Shown piece after piece: positions 25,470 to 33,857 of a stretch of DNA of 60,507 bases. Position 1 is the stretch's first letter. Each line of letters opens with the position of its first letter. This DNA is from Bacteroidota bacterium (GTDB lineage: Bacteria; Bacteroidota; Bacteroidia; Flavobacteriales; Flavobacteriaceae): NCBI GenBank assembly GCA_023390775.1, contig JAEWCF010000056.1, positions 1 through 60,507 of the forward strand, in the 5' to 3' direction. Position numbers and translations under genes: made by a program. The notes under the pieces were generated by a model. The model searched no databases. It was not told the origin of the DNA and was given only the letters and a program-made list of their open reading frames with translations.

Positions 25470-26591
25470 TTACGAAAACATATCCTTGACTTTTTCAAAA
25501 AAAGATTTGTCGGTTTTCTCGGGATTCGGGACAAAGTTTTCATGGTTGAGGTTCCGCTCAAAGAATTCGCGCTGGTCTCGGGTGAGGGTCTTCGGCGTCC
25601 AGACATTGACGTGCACAAGAAGGTCGCCGTTGCCATAACCGTTCAGGCTTGGAACGCCTTTACCTTTCAGGCGCAGGATTTTTCCCGATTGTATTCCTTC
25701 CTCCAACTTGATCCGCACCTTCCCGTTCACCGCATCGATATCTTTGGAAACGCCCAACGCAGCCTCGCTGAAACTGATGTACAGGTCGAGATGAAGGTTT
25801 TCGCCTTCGCGCTTCAGCGTGGGGTGTTCCACCTCTTCGATCACGACGATCAGGTCGCCGGGAATTCCATTGCCGGGCGCGTCGTTGCCCTTATTGGAAA
25901 CCTTGAGTTGCATACCCTCCACCACTCCCGCAGGAATCTTGATGGAGACCGTTTCGTCCTCGGCGATGAGCCCGTGCGCGTCGGCATTGGCGGGTTTGCT
26001 TTCTATCGTCTGCCCCGTTCCGCCGCAGGCCGGACACGTGCTGGCCGACTGCATCCGCCCGAGGATGGTATTGGTTACGCGCATGACCTGTCCCTGGCCG
26101 TTACAGGTGGAACACGTCTTGTACCGGACGCCGGGCGCCTGCACTTTTCGCTTGACCTTGATTTTTTTCTCCACGCCATTTGCAATTTCGTCCAGGGTCA
26201 TCTTGACCTTGATCCTGAGATTGCTTCCCTTTACACGGCGTTGGCCACCACCTCCGCCGCCGCCAAATCCGCCGAAGCCACCGCCAAAAGCGCTTCCGAA
26301 GATGTCGCCGAACTGGCTGAAGATGTCCTCCATGTTCATGCCGCCCGGATGATGGCCGAAACCGCCGTTCTCAAACGCCTGGTGCCCGTATTGGTCGTAC
26401 TTGGCTTTTTGCTGCGGATCGCTCAGGACCTCGTAAGCCTCGGCGGCCAGCTTGAAATTTTCCTCGGCTTCCTTATTGCCCGGGTTTTTGTCGGGATGGA
26501 ATTCGATCGCTTTCTTGCGGTACGCCTTTTTTATTTCCTCGGGAGAAGCGTTCTTGCCTACGCCCAGCACCTCATAAAAATCTTTTTTCAT
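25470..26591 (-). CDS. dnaJ: chaperone DnaJ with two zinc-finger motifs
   Basis: The 373-residue co-chaperone that delivers clients to DnaK and stimulates its ATPase. The J domain spans 1-70 with HPD at 32-34. A Gly/Phe-rich region (about 80-118) ends in a run of Gly. The central domain contains only two CxxCxGxG motifs (CSTCNGQG and CPACGGTG) where canonical DnaJ has four, leaving one zinc site. The two C-terminal beta domains follow (KIPAGVVEGMQLKV, LRLKGKGVPSLNGYGNGDL). The reduced finger appears typical of flavobacteria. It is transcribed 12 bases downstream of grpE. Confidence 0.96.
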   Translation of the reverse strand: MKKDFYEVLGVGKNASPEEIKKAYRKKAIEFHPDKNPGNKEAEENFKLAAEAYEVLSDPQQKAKYDQYGHQAFENGGFGHHPGGMNMEDIFSQFGDIFGSAFGGGFGGFGGGGGGGQRRVKGSNLRIKVKMTLDEIANGVEKKIKVKRKVQAPGVRYKTCSTCNGQGQVMRVTNTILGRMQSASTCPACGGTGQTIESKPANADAHGLIAEDETVSIKIPAGVVEGMQLKVSNKGNDAPGNGIPGDLIVVIEEVEHPTLKREGENLHLDLYISFSEAALGVSKDIDAVNGKVRIKLEEGIQSGKILRLKGKGVPSLNGYGNGDLLVHVNVWTPKTLTRDQREFFERNLNHENFVPNPEKTDKSFFEKVKDMFS

Positions 26592-26603
26592 CTGGCTTTA
26601 ATT

Positions 26604-27164
26604 TTATTGTCCGATGACCACTTTTGGAAAACGGATGATCCTCTCGCCGAGTTTGTACCCTTTTTCCAGCACATCCACGATCTTGCCTTTCAATTCATCC
26701 GACGGAGCGGGAATCTGGGTAATGGCCTCGGCGTAGTCGGCGTTGAAGGCGTCTCCTGCCTTTACCTCGACGAGTTCCAGCCCTTTGGAAGCGAGCGTCG
26801 ACTTCAATTTTTCGTGGATCAACTCCACGCCCTTCAGCATTTGCTCATCTCCGCTTTTGGAAATTTCCTGCAACGCGCGGTCAAAATCGTCCATCACGGG
26901 CAACAGCGCCAGCAGCACTTCCTGGTTGGCCGTCTTAAAAAGCTCCAATCGTTCCTTCGCGGTGCGCCTTTTATAATTTTCGAATTCGGCAAAAAGCCTC
27001 AGGAATTTGTCCTTTTCCTTTTCCAGTTCCGATGTGCCGTCGACTGAATTTTCGGCCGCGGCTTCGGTGGTATCGGTGTCCATGATCAATTGCTCCCCAT
27101 TGGCATTTTCTTCCAGCGTCTGCGGATCGAATTCCTGTTGATTTTCGGTATTTTCGGTAGTCAT
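26604..27164 (-). CDS. grpE: nucleotide exchange factor GrpE
   Basis: A 186-residue exchange factor for DnaK. A disordered acidic N-terminus (to about residue 55) precedes a long helix (EKEKDKFLRLFAEFENYKRR) and a C-terminal beta domain (GDAFNADYAEAITQIPAPSD, GYKLGERIIRFPKVVIG). I placed the start at MTTENTENQQEF (27164), because an upstream in-frame extension of 34 residues is basic and unlike GrpE, and it overlaps the promoter region. It is operonic with dnaJ. A TAAGTTTG box (27222-27229, minus strand) with TTTG 22 bases upstream may be the promoter. Confidence 0.95.
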   Translation of the reverse strand: MTTENTENQQEFDPQTLEENANGEQLIMDTDTTEAAAENSVDGTSELEKEKDKFLRLFAEFENYKRRTAKERLELFKTANQEVLLALLPVMDDFDRALQEISKSGDEQMLKGVELIHEKLKSTLASKGLELVEVKAGDAFNADYAEAITQIPAPSDELKGKIVDVLEKGYKLGERIIRFPKVVIGQ

Positions 27165-27221
27165 TGCGGCTAATATTTTAGATTGCGTAATGTGTTCGCG
27201 TAGTTGTTGCGCGCGGGCTCG

Positions 27222-27255
27222 CAAACTTACTACCATTTGAGGCAATAATGTCAAA
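27222..27255 (-). promoter_or_regulatory. candidate grpE-dnaJ promoter
   Basis: On the minus strand TTTG (27252-27255), a 22-base spacer, then TAAGTTTG (27222-27229), about 58 bases before the grpE start. The match to the flavobacterial consensus is fair, with spacing at the long end. Confidence 0.4.
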
Positions 27256-27356
27256 TTGTCACGCAATATAATTTGCGGCTTTAATGTATTTATAATATTT
27301 TTAATAAGTTTTTACCGAAGATTTAATAAGTTTGTTAATGAGCTAATCAAATTCCT

Positions 27357-28016
27357 ATGAAAACAAGACTTCTACCCCTCATTTTCGCCGGATTTTTTTT
27401 CATGACAGCCTGCAAGAAGGAAGCGGCCGAAACCGCCACCGATGCCCGGGATGCAAGCGCGCCTTCACAGGACGCGATATCTTATAATGTAAATACGTCG
27501 ACTTCGGTCATTGAATGGACCGGTTCCAAACAAGTAGGCAAACACAGCGGCACGCTTAAACTTTCGGGCGGAACCGTTTTTGTCCGCGACAACAAGATCG
27601 AAGGCGGAAATTTCACCATCGACATGAATACCATCAATGTCATCGACCTCAAACCGGGCGACGGCAAGGAAGACCTCGAGGCGCACCTTAAGGGATTGAC
27701 CGTTGAAAAGGCGGATCATTTTTTCAATGTCCAAAAGTACCCCGAAGCGAAATTTGAAATCACGGGAGTTTCGACAGAAACGGGCAAGTCCACCATCGAA
27801 GGCAACCTGACCATCAAGGAAACCACCAAAAATGTCAAGTTTCCTGCCATCGTGTCAATTGACGATTCCAATGTTTCGATCACGAGCGATACGTTCATCA
27901 TCGACCGCACGGAGTGGAAAGTGAATTATGCGTCCAAATCGGTGTTCACGGACCTTAACGACAAATTCGTCAACGATGAAATTGAACTCAGGGTTGTCGT
28001 GAAAGCCTCAAGATAA
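27357..28016 (+). CDS. YceI-family lipoprotein
   Basis: A 219-residue lipoprotein with lipobox MTAC (Cys19). The mature part is a YceI-type beta barrel that binds isoprenoid or lipid-like ligands in family members. Visible segments are VIEWTGSKQVGKHSGTLKLS, NFTIDMNTINVIDL, FEITGVS and WKVNYASKS. The opening 'S-x-x-W-x-G-x-K-x-x-G-x-H-x-G' pattern is diagnostic. It stands alone, divergent from grpE, with an overlapping terminator at 28015. Lipidation places it at the envelope; the ligand and role are unknown. Confidence 0.92.
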   Translation: MKTRLLPLIFAGFFFMTACKKEAAETATDARDASAPSQDAISYNVNTSTSVIEWTGSKQVGKHSGTLKLSGGTVFVRDNKIEGGNFTIDMNTINVIDLKPGDGKEDLEAHLKGLTVEKADHFFNVQKYPEAKFEITGVSTETGKSTIEGNLTIKETTKNVKFPAIVSIDDSNVSITSDTFIIDRTEWKVNYASKSVFTDLNDKFVNDEIELRVVVKASR

Positions 28017-28037
28017 AGCCGGAAACGGCTTTTTTTT
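28015..28037 (+). terminator. terminator of the YceI gene
   Basis: Stem AAAGCCG/CGGCTTT with loop GAAA (28015-28032) running into a T tract. It ends at the stop codon of the convergent epimerase gene. Confidence 0.88.
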
Positions 28038-28942
28038 TATGCCAGCAAATCACGGAGCGCCCCGTTTATTTCGGGGTAGGCAAACTGCATTCCCTTGGAT
28101 GCGATTCGCCTGCTTTCGACATATTGGCCCTCCAACATCAACGTCGACATCTCCCCAAGGGCAATTTTAAGCAACAGGGGCGGCACCTTTGGCAACCACA
28201 AGGGTTTTCCCAGAATTTTTGCGATTTCGCGGGTAAGCTGCGCCTGGCTGACCGGATTCGGGGCTACCGCATTGTAAATTCCCGTGAGTTGTTTCTCGAT
28301 GATGAGGGTGTAGATCTTTATAAGGTCGTCAAGATGGATCCAGGAGACGATTTGCCTTCCGTCCCCCAGGGGTGCGCCGAGCCCCATTTTAATGGGCTTT
28401 ACCAGTTGCGGCAACGCCCCGCCGTTTGATGCCAGAACAAGACCGGTCCGAACCTTTGCAACGGGAAGGCCCAGCAGTGCGAATGCATCAGCCGACTTCT
28501 CCCATTCGCGGACAACCCGGCCGGGGAAACTTCGGGGCTTTCCGGTGAAACTTTCGTCGTAGTGTTCTGAAAAATTGTCAGGATAGATGCCGATCCCGGA
28601 TGCCGAAATAAAGTGCTTCAGCGTATTGCCCCTGCGCGAAGCCTCTGCATAAAGCAGTTGCGCCGAACTGACGCGGCTTCGGATAATTTCATCTTTATAA
28701 GACGGTGTCCAGCGCTTTGCGATGGTCGCCCCTGCAAGGTGAACGATCGTTTCAACATCGGCCAATGCCGCGGGATCCAGCTCACCCTTCTCCGGATTCC
28801 AGTAAAAACCCTTCGCTAGTGGGACGGCGCCGATCTTGTCCCGGGAGGTCGTAAGGAAACGAACATCATGTCCGCGCGCCTGCAAATGCGCCAAAAGTTT
28901 GCTGCCGACAAGGCCCGTTGCCCCGGTAATGAGAATGGTCAT
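28037..28942 (-). CDS. TIGR01777 NAD-dependent epimerase-like protein (YfcH)
   Basis: A 301-residue extended SDR protein. The N-terminal ITGATGLVGSKL is the dinucleotide-binding motif. FISASGIGIYPD contains the Tyr of the usual catalytic pair. The C-terminal DUF1731 region ends VESRRIASKGMQFAYPEINGA-like sequence (about residues 272-296). This is the TIGR01777/YfcH family, whose reaction is not known; in plants a homologue (SULA/GC1) affects plastid division. It is a single gene with a short upstream spacer. Confidence 0.92.
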   Translation of the reverse strand: MTILITGATGLVGSKLLAHLQARGHDVRFLTTSRDKIGAVPLAKGFYWNPEKGELDPAALADVETIVHLAGATIAKRWTPSYKDEIIRSRVSSAQLLYAEASRRGNTLKHFISASGIGIYPDNFSEHYDESFTGKPRSFPGRVVREWEKSADAFALLGLPVAKVRTGLVLASNGGALPQLVKPIKMGLGAPLGDGRQIVSWIHLDDLIKIYTLIIEKQLTGIYNAVAPNPVSQAQLTREIAKILGKPLWLPKVPPLLLKIALGEMSTLMLEGQYVESRRIASKGMQFAYPEINGALRDLLA

Positions 28943-28994
28943 CGAGTGTTTTTATTCAAATTTACGCCCTGATGCTCTGGTTGTGGGCCAATTA

Positions 28995-29492
28995 TCAGGA
29001 GTTTAACGGCCGTTTAGCCTTGAGGCTCCATGAAAAATGGTGTACGGAAACCAAATCTCCCGATTCATCAATGCCGTCGGCGGTAAGAATAAAGGCAACC
29101 GCTTCCCCCTGACCGACCAACACCAAATAGTGATCAAGTTTATCGCTTTCGCAGGTGAAGGTGATGGTACCGACAGCTTTTTTTAAGTATTCGGCGGAAA
29201 GGTTCGTGATCAACATGGAGACGTGACCTCCCGACTGGCGTATCGCATTCATCACAAGGATTCCGGTGCACAGTTCGGCAGCCATCGCCTGCACCGCGAA
29301 ATACATCGATCCGAAGGGATTACGGTTGATCCATTGCGTACGCGCACGCACCACAGTTGAGCTTTCGGTCACCGCGGCTACCCTAACGCCACATACATAC
29401 GCGGCGGGCAAGCGAAGCATCAGGAAGCCGTTGATTCTGCCGGGATTCGTCAATCTGCTGACCACTTTTTTAGGCAATATACACAAATTCAC
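28995..29492 (-). CDS. DUF4442 hotdog-fold protein
   Basis: A 165-residue protein of the DUF4442 family, which has a thioesterase-like hotdog fold. Visible signatures are the N-terminal FLMLRLPAAYVCGVRV and RTQWINRNPFGSMYFAVQAM followed by AAELCTG, which forms the central helix of the fold. Members are presumed to act on acyl-CoA or similar thioesters; there is no direct evidence here. The chosen start is GTG at 29492. A later start would cut into conserved sequence, but the first ten residues are uncertain. Confidence 0.85.
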   Translation of the reverse strand: MNLCILPKKVVSRLTNPGRINGFLMLRLPAAYVCGVRVAAVTESSTVVRARTQWINRNPFGSMYFAVQAMAAELCTGILVMNAIRQSGGHVSMLITNLSAEYLKKAVGTITFTCESDKLDHYLVLVGQGEAVAFILTADGIDESGDLVSVHHFSWSLKAKRPLNS

Positions 29493-29689
29493 GCAAGCGC
29501 AACATTGTTAAATTTTTGTTAACTTCTGGTACTTTGCAAAACAAGATACTAAAGTTTAGATATATATTTGCATAAGAAATTACAAGCCATTAGATGTTAG
29601 TTGTTTGTAGATAGTAGTAAAAATTTTGTAACAAATATTTTTCGCAATCGTTTAGCCCACAAGTTTCAACCATCAATCAATCAATCAAA

Positions 29690-30142
29690 ATGATCACCTC
29701 AAACGAAAAAACAATTTCCCTGCTGACCCACCTGAGCACTTTGAGCCAGTATTTTTTTCCTTTCGGGAATTTTATCCTGCCCCTGATCATCTGGAGTTCC
29801 GCCCGCAAGGATTCTTCCTTCATCGATGCAAACGGCAAGCAGGCGATCAATTTCCAGCTGAGCGTTTTCCTCTACACCATTTGCCTCGCGCTGATCGCTA
29901 TCCCGATTTTGCTGTTTTCCGTGTTCCACAATGTGCCTTTCTCACAGATTGCCGACGGCGACGAGTGGGGCCACCACCTTTCCATGGGCAATATCACCGG
30001 AATCGCGGTAGTCGCCCTGATCGCTGCCCTGGTCTTCGTCCTGCTCAAAATCGCCGAGTTCTTTTTAGTGATCTATGCATCGGTCAAGGCGGCAAACGGC
30101 GAGGTATATCAGTATCCGCTTACCATCAGGTTCATCAAATAG
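29690..30142 (+). CDS. DUF4870 membrane protein
   Basis: A 150-residue protein of the DUF4870 (Tic20-like) family. The N-terminal LLTHLSTLSQYFFPFGNFILPLII, the segment SSFIDANGKQAINFQLS and the terminal ANGEVYQYPLTIRFIK are characteristic. About four membrane helices are visible. The function in bacteria is unknown. A TATATTTG box at 29563-29570 could be the -7 element of a long-leader transcript, but no well-spaced TTG is seen. The gene opens the GIN/PspC cluster, about 90 bases ahead of the first GIN gene. Confidence 0.88.
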   Translation: MITSNEKTISLLTHLSTLSQYFFPFGNFILPLIIWSSARKDSSFIDANGKQAINFQLSVFLYTICLALIAIPILLFSVFHNVPFSQIADGDEWGHHLSMGNITGIAVVALIAALVFVLLKIAEFFLVIYASVKAANGEVYQYPLTIRFIK

Positions 30143-30235
30143 AGTTTCAATCATCATCAAAAAACGGCGCCCTAATCAAGCGCAAAACAATCAATCAGTA
30201 ATCCATTAATAATCATCAATCTAAAAATCAAAATC

Positions 30236-30925
30236 ATGTTGAAAATCATCACCACGCTGAGCATGGTCCTGGCGGCCCATCTCGCACAAGCCCAAACCCA
30301 GGTCCAACCTTTCACAAAAATCGAGGCGACCGGAAACGTCAATCTGATCCTTAAGGAAGGCGCATCGCATTCGGTGACTTTCGCCGATGGCAGCGGCAAT
30401 GCATCGGCCGAAACGGTCAACGGCATCCTGAAGATCAGTGCCGACGCGGGACGCACCGCTACAGTGGAAATCGCCTCGCCTGGGGTGACTGCCATCCGCG
30501 CCAGCCAGGCCAACATCCGCGTCACGGGTGGCCTGTCTGACGAAAAGATCGCCATCAAACTTACCGATGGCGCCTCGATCAACGGAAACCTCGAAGCGCG
30601 TTCGGTTGCGATTGCCGCAAGATCGGGTTCCAGGGTAAGCGCGCGGTTACAGGCTGAAAAATTCAGCGGGCGCTTTAATGGGAAGTCAAAGGCCAGCCTC
30701 TCCGGAAAGGCGGGCTACGCAAAGCTCGACGCAAGTGGCCAAGCGCTTTGCCTGGCGCGCAACCTGATCGCCGAGAAGGCTTCGGTACGGGCTGCCGGAA
30801 ATGCCGACATGACCGTCAACACCCTGGGCCGTATCAGCATCAGCGTTGATGAAACGGCCAAGATTACCTGCATAGGTTCACGCACGCCGTCTTCGGACGA
30901 CACGCGCGTGGTCCTCGCGCACTGA
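30236..30925 (+). CDS. GIN-domain (DUF2807) exported protein 1
   Basis: A 229-residue exported protein with a signal peptide ending AQAQ (about residue 20). The mature part follows the GIN/DUF2807 plan: the opening FTKIEATGNVNLILKEG, then repeated strand-turn units (VTGGLSDEKIAIKLTDGASI, NGNLEARSVAIAARSGSRVS and so on) that build a beta-solenoid. No lipobox is present, unlike paralogue 2. GIN proteins often accompany PspC or two-component genes in Bacteroidetes; their molecular role is not established. It lies 36 bases upstream of the PadR regulator gene. Confidence 0.82.
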   Translation: MLKIITTLSMVLAAHLAQAQTQVQPFTKIEATGNVNLILKEGASHSVTFADGSGNASAETVNGILKISADAGRTATVEIASPGVTAIRASQANIRVTGGLSDEKIAIKLTDGASINGNLEARSVAIAARSGSRVSARLQAEKFSGRFNGKSKASLSGKAGYAKLDASGQALCLARNLIAEKASVRAAGNADMTVNTLGRISISVDETAKITCIGSRTPSSDDTRVVLAH

Positions 30926-30961
30926 TTTGCCCTAATTTATTAATAAACCAAATGTGGAGTT

Positions 30962-31318
30962 ATGAATATTGAAAACACAAAAGCCCAGATGCGCAAAGGC
31001 GTCCTGGAGTTTTGCATCCTCTCGGTGCTCAAGGAAAAGGATGCGTATACTTCGGAAATACTGGACACTTTGAAAAACGCAAAACTGCTTGTGGTGGAAG
31101 GTACAGTTTATCCTTTGCTGACAAGGCTTAAGAACGACGGTCTGCTCAATTACCGATGGGAGGAATCCACATCCGGGCCGCCGCGGAAATACTACGGCCT
31201 GACCGAAATCGGGAAGACCTTCCTCACCGAACTCAACGGGACCTGGCGTGAACTGTCGGATGCCGTGAACATCATCACCCTTCAACCGGGTATCCAAACC
31301 AACGAAAACCAAAACTAA
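30962..31318 (+). CDS. PadR-family transcriptional regulator
   Basis: A 118-residue winged-helix repressor. The N-terminal MRKGVLEFCILSVLKEKDAY and the wing region GTVYPLLTRLKNDGLLNYRW followed by GPPRKYYGLTEIG are diagnostic of PadR. Family members repress stress or detoxification genes until a ligand or signal lifts the block. Being first in a tight operon with the PspC and GIN genes (gaps of 5 and 1 bases), it probably autoregulates this unit. No palindromic operator was recognised with confidence upstream. Confidence 0.93.
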   Translation: MNIENTKAQMRKGVLEFCILSVLKEKDAYTSEILDTLKNAKLLVVEGTVYPLLTRLKNDGLLNYRWEESTSGPPRKYYGLTEIGKTFLTELNGTWRELSDAVNIITLQPGIQTNENQN

Positions 31319-31323
31319 GCGTC

Positions 31324-33081
31324 ATGAACAAAACTGTAAACATAAATTTAGGTGGCATGTTCTTCCACATCGACGAGGACGCCTACCAGAAGCTTACCCG
31401 TTATTTTGATGCCATCAAACGCTCGCTTTCCAATTCGACGGGCCAGGATGAGATCATCAAGGACATCGAAATGCGCATCGCCGAACTCATCAGCGAGAAA
31501 CACACCAGCGAAAAACAGGTCATCAGCCTGAAGGAACTGGACGAGATCATCGCCGTCATGGGCCAACCCGAAGACTACCGTATCGAGGACGAACCGGGCG
31601 CGATTCCGGGAGCTACCGCGGCTGCCTTTGACGGGTTCAAGCGCCGCAAAAAACTCTACCGCGACACCGAGAAGGGCATGTTGGGTGGAGTTGCGACGGG
31701 CCTGGGTCACTACTTTGGGATCGATTCGGTGTGGCTCAAGATCCTCTTCCTGATCTTCGTATTTGCAGGTTTCGGAGCGGGCATCGTGGCCTACATCGTG
31801 CTTTGGATCGTCACACCGGCGGCCATCACGACATCGGAAAAACTCGAGATGACCGGCGAACCCGTCACGATTTCAAATATTGAGCGCAAGGTCCGCGAGG
31901 AGTACGAAACATTATCGGAAAGGTTCAAGAACGCAAACTTCGAGCGCACGGGAAACCAGGTGCGCACCGGGGCCGGGCGTATCGCGGGTAACTTCGGCGA
32001 CGCTTTCATGAGCGTCTTCAAGATCTTCGCGAAAGTCCTGGGTGCGCTCATCGTGGTCTTTTCCATCGTATCGCTCGCCGGAATGATCATCGCCCTGTTT
32101 ACCGTGGGCTCGACATCGATCGTCGACCTGCCCTGGCACCACTACGCCGATGCGGTCAACTATACCGACGTGCCGCTTTGGGTCATCGCACTGCTCGGAT
32201 TCTTTGCAATCGGGATCCCGTTCTTCTTCCTCTTCATCCTGGGCCTCAAACTGCTGGTGAACAACCTGAAATCCATCGGCAACCCGATCAAGTATTCGCT
32301 GCTTGCGGTGTGGCTGATTTCGGTGGGCATCTTGATCGGCGTTGGGGTCAAACAGGCTACGGAAGTCGCCTTTGAAGGCAAGATCGTCACCAAGGAAACC
32401 CTCGAGCTCAAGGCGGGTGATACGCTTGACATCCGCTTCAGGTACAACGACTACTTTGCCAAGGATGTGGAATCGCATGAGGATTTCCAGTTCACACAGG
32501 ACGAGTCCGGCAAGGAACTCATCTACTCCAACAAGGTGAGCATCCACATCCTGAAATCGGATAACGGGACTGCCTACATGCAGATCGAACGCCTTGCACA
32601 GGGCAAATCGATGACCGAGGCCAGGCAACGCGCCGAAAAGATCCGTTACGCATTTGAAATTACCGGCAACAAACTGGTCCTGGACAACTACCTGTTGACC
32701 GACCTGGATAACAAATACCGCGGACAGGAAGTCGAAATTTACCTGTACCTGCCGGCCGGCGTTTACCTGAGGCCTGATAGCACGATCCAGAATTTCGACG
32801 ATTCCGACAACGGATTTTTCAATCTGCATCACTCCGGTGATTATATTTACCGTGTCGATGAACAGAAGGTCATGTGCCTGGATTGCCCCGATGAGGAAAA
32901 CGATTGGGAAGATGTCGAGGGCATCGAGGTGAAAACCGATTCGACCACCACGACCGTAAGGGTTAACGGCGAGGTCATCACGGTAGACCAGAGCGCTGAC
33001 GGGGAAACCGTGACCATCGGGGACGGCGGCAACGGCAAACTGATCATGGATTCCAAGGAGGGAGTGATTAAAAAACAATAA
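31324..33081 (+). CDS. PspC-domain membrane protein with large C-terminal domain
   Basis: A 585-residue inner-membrane protein. The N-terminal region begins NINLGGMFFHIDEDAYQKL, with a HAAS-like helical segment. A PspC domain follows at about residues 108-165 (LYRDTEKGMLGGVATGLGHY, with VWLKILFLIFVFAGFGAGI). Three more hydrophobic regions lie at about 235-350. The last 230 residues are extracytoplasmic and beta-rich, ending in a GIN-like strand repeat with a CLDC pair. PspC proteins sense or counter membrane damage. The arrangement PadR-PspC-GIN with near-zero gaps suggests a single envelope-stress operon. Confidence 0.9.
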   Translation: MNKTVNINLGGMFFHIDEDAYQKLTRYFDAIKRSLSNSTGQDEIIKDIEMRIAELISEKHTSEKQVISLKELDEIIAVMGQPEDYRIEDEPGAIPGATAAAFDGFKRRKKLYRDTEKGMLGGVATGLGHYFGIDSVWLKILFLIFVFAGFGAGIVAYIVLWIVTPAAITTSEKLEMTGEPVTISNIERKVREEYETLSERFKNANFERTGNQVRTGAGRIAGNFGDAFMSVFKIFAKVLGALIVVFSIVSLAGMIIALFTVGSTSIVDLPWHHYADAVNYTDVPLWVIALLGFFAIGIPFFFLFILGLKLLVNNLKSIGNPIKYSLLAVWLISVGILIGVGVKQATEVAFEGKIVTKETLELKAGDTLDIRFRYNDYFAKDVESHEDFQFTQDESGKELIYSNKVSIHILKSDNGTAYMQIERLAQGKSMTEARQRAEKIRYAFEITGNKLVLDNYLLTDLDNKYRGQEVEIYLYLPAGVYLRPDSTIQNFDDSDNGFFNLHHSGDYIYRVDEQKVMCLDCPDEENDWEDVEGIEVKTDSTTTTVRVNGEVITVDQSADGETVTIGDGGNGKLIMDSKEGVIKKQ

Positions 33082-33082
33082 T

Positions 33083-33805
33083 ATGAGAACATTCGCCAAA
33101 AGTTCGGCCCTGATTGCCTTGTTGATAACGGCAAGCTCGTGCATGATCGATGTCAAAGGCATCCGCGGAAGCGGGAACGTCACGACCGAAACGCGAGACA
33201 TCGCCGAGCCTTTCACCGGGATCGATGCCTCCAGCGGCATGGAAGTCGCCCTGTCGCAGGGACCGCAAATGGTGAAGGTGGAAGCGGACGACAACGTGCA
33301 GCCGCACATCCTCACGAAGGTTGAAAACGGGGTGCTGAAAATCTCATCGGATTACAACAGCTTCATCGATGTCAAATCGCGCAAGGTCATTGTATCGATT
33401 CCCGATATCCGGATGCTTGAATCGTCTTCGGGTGTGGAAATGTGGAGCACGGGAACGCTCCGGGGGCAAAGAATCCGGACCAAGGCCGGCAGTGGCAGCG
33501 AGATGAAACTGGACCTGGAATACGACGAGATCGATAGCGAATCATCGAGCGGAAGTTCGGTCGAATTGAAGGGTAAGGCGCTAAAATTGTCCACATCGTC
33601 CTCCAGCGGCAGTTCACTTGACGCATCGGGGCTGATGGCAAACGACGTTACGGCGCGGTCGGCAAGCGGAAGCACCACGACGGTACACCCGCTGGTCACC
33701 CTTGATGCGGAGGCATCCTCCGGCAGTTCGGTAAATTATACCCACCAACCGAAAAAGAAAATCAGGAGCGACGCAAGCTCCGGCGGCAGCATCTCAAAAA
33801 TCTGA
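33083..33805 (+). CDS. GIN-domain lipoprotein 2 ('head GIN')
   Basis: A 240-residue lipoprotein with lipobox ASSC (Cys20). It begins with the typical head sequence IRGSGNVTTETRDIAEPFTG followed by IDASSGMEVALSQG. The C-terminal two-thirds is a run of Ser/Gly-rich turns (SSSGSSVELKG, SSSSGSSLDASG, SASGSTTTVHP, ASSGSSVNY, ASSGGSISK) spaced about 20 residues apart, as expected for a beta-solenoid. It begins one base after the PspC stop, so translation is probably coupled, and it ends the operon at the terminator 33810-33839. Confidence 0.9.
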   Translation: MRTFAKSSALIALLITASSCMIDVKGIRGSGNVTTETRDIAEPFTGIDASSGMEVALSQGPQMVKVEADDNVQPHILTKVENGVLKISSDYNSFIDVKSRKVIVSIPDIRMLESSSGVEMWSTGTLRGQRIRTKAGSGSEMKLDLEYDEIDSESSSGSSVELKGKALKLSTSSSSGSSLDASGLMANDVTARSASGSTTTVHPLVTLDAEASSGSSVNYTHQPKKKIRSDASSGGSISKI

Positions 33806-33809
33806 CAGG

Positions 33810-33839
33810 CATCCCGGGAAATCCGGGATGTTTTTTTTT
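33810..33839 (+). terminator. terminator of the PadR-PspC-GIN operon
   Basis: Perfect stem CATCCCGG/CCGGGATG around GAAAT, followed by nine T. Confidence 0.93.
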
Positions 33840-33845
33840 GTTCCC

Positions 33846-33853
33846 TATATTTG
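33846..33853 (+). promoter_or_regulatory. TATATTTG -7-like box
   Basis: An exact -7 consensus four bases before the chosen ATG of the transglutaminase-like gene. No TTG is found at 17-23 bases. If used, the transcript would be nearly leaderless, or translation would start at a later ATG. Confidence 0.4.
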
Positions 33854-33857
33854 CAGA

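Noticed and set aside
25542..27047. 501-codon plus-strand frame across dnaJ and grpE
   Set aside because: Antisense to two well-supported genes and spans their spacer; composition is that of a shadow frame.
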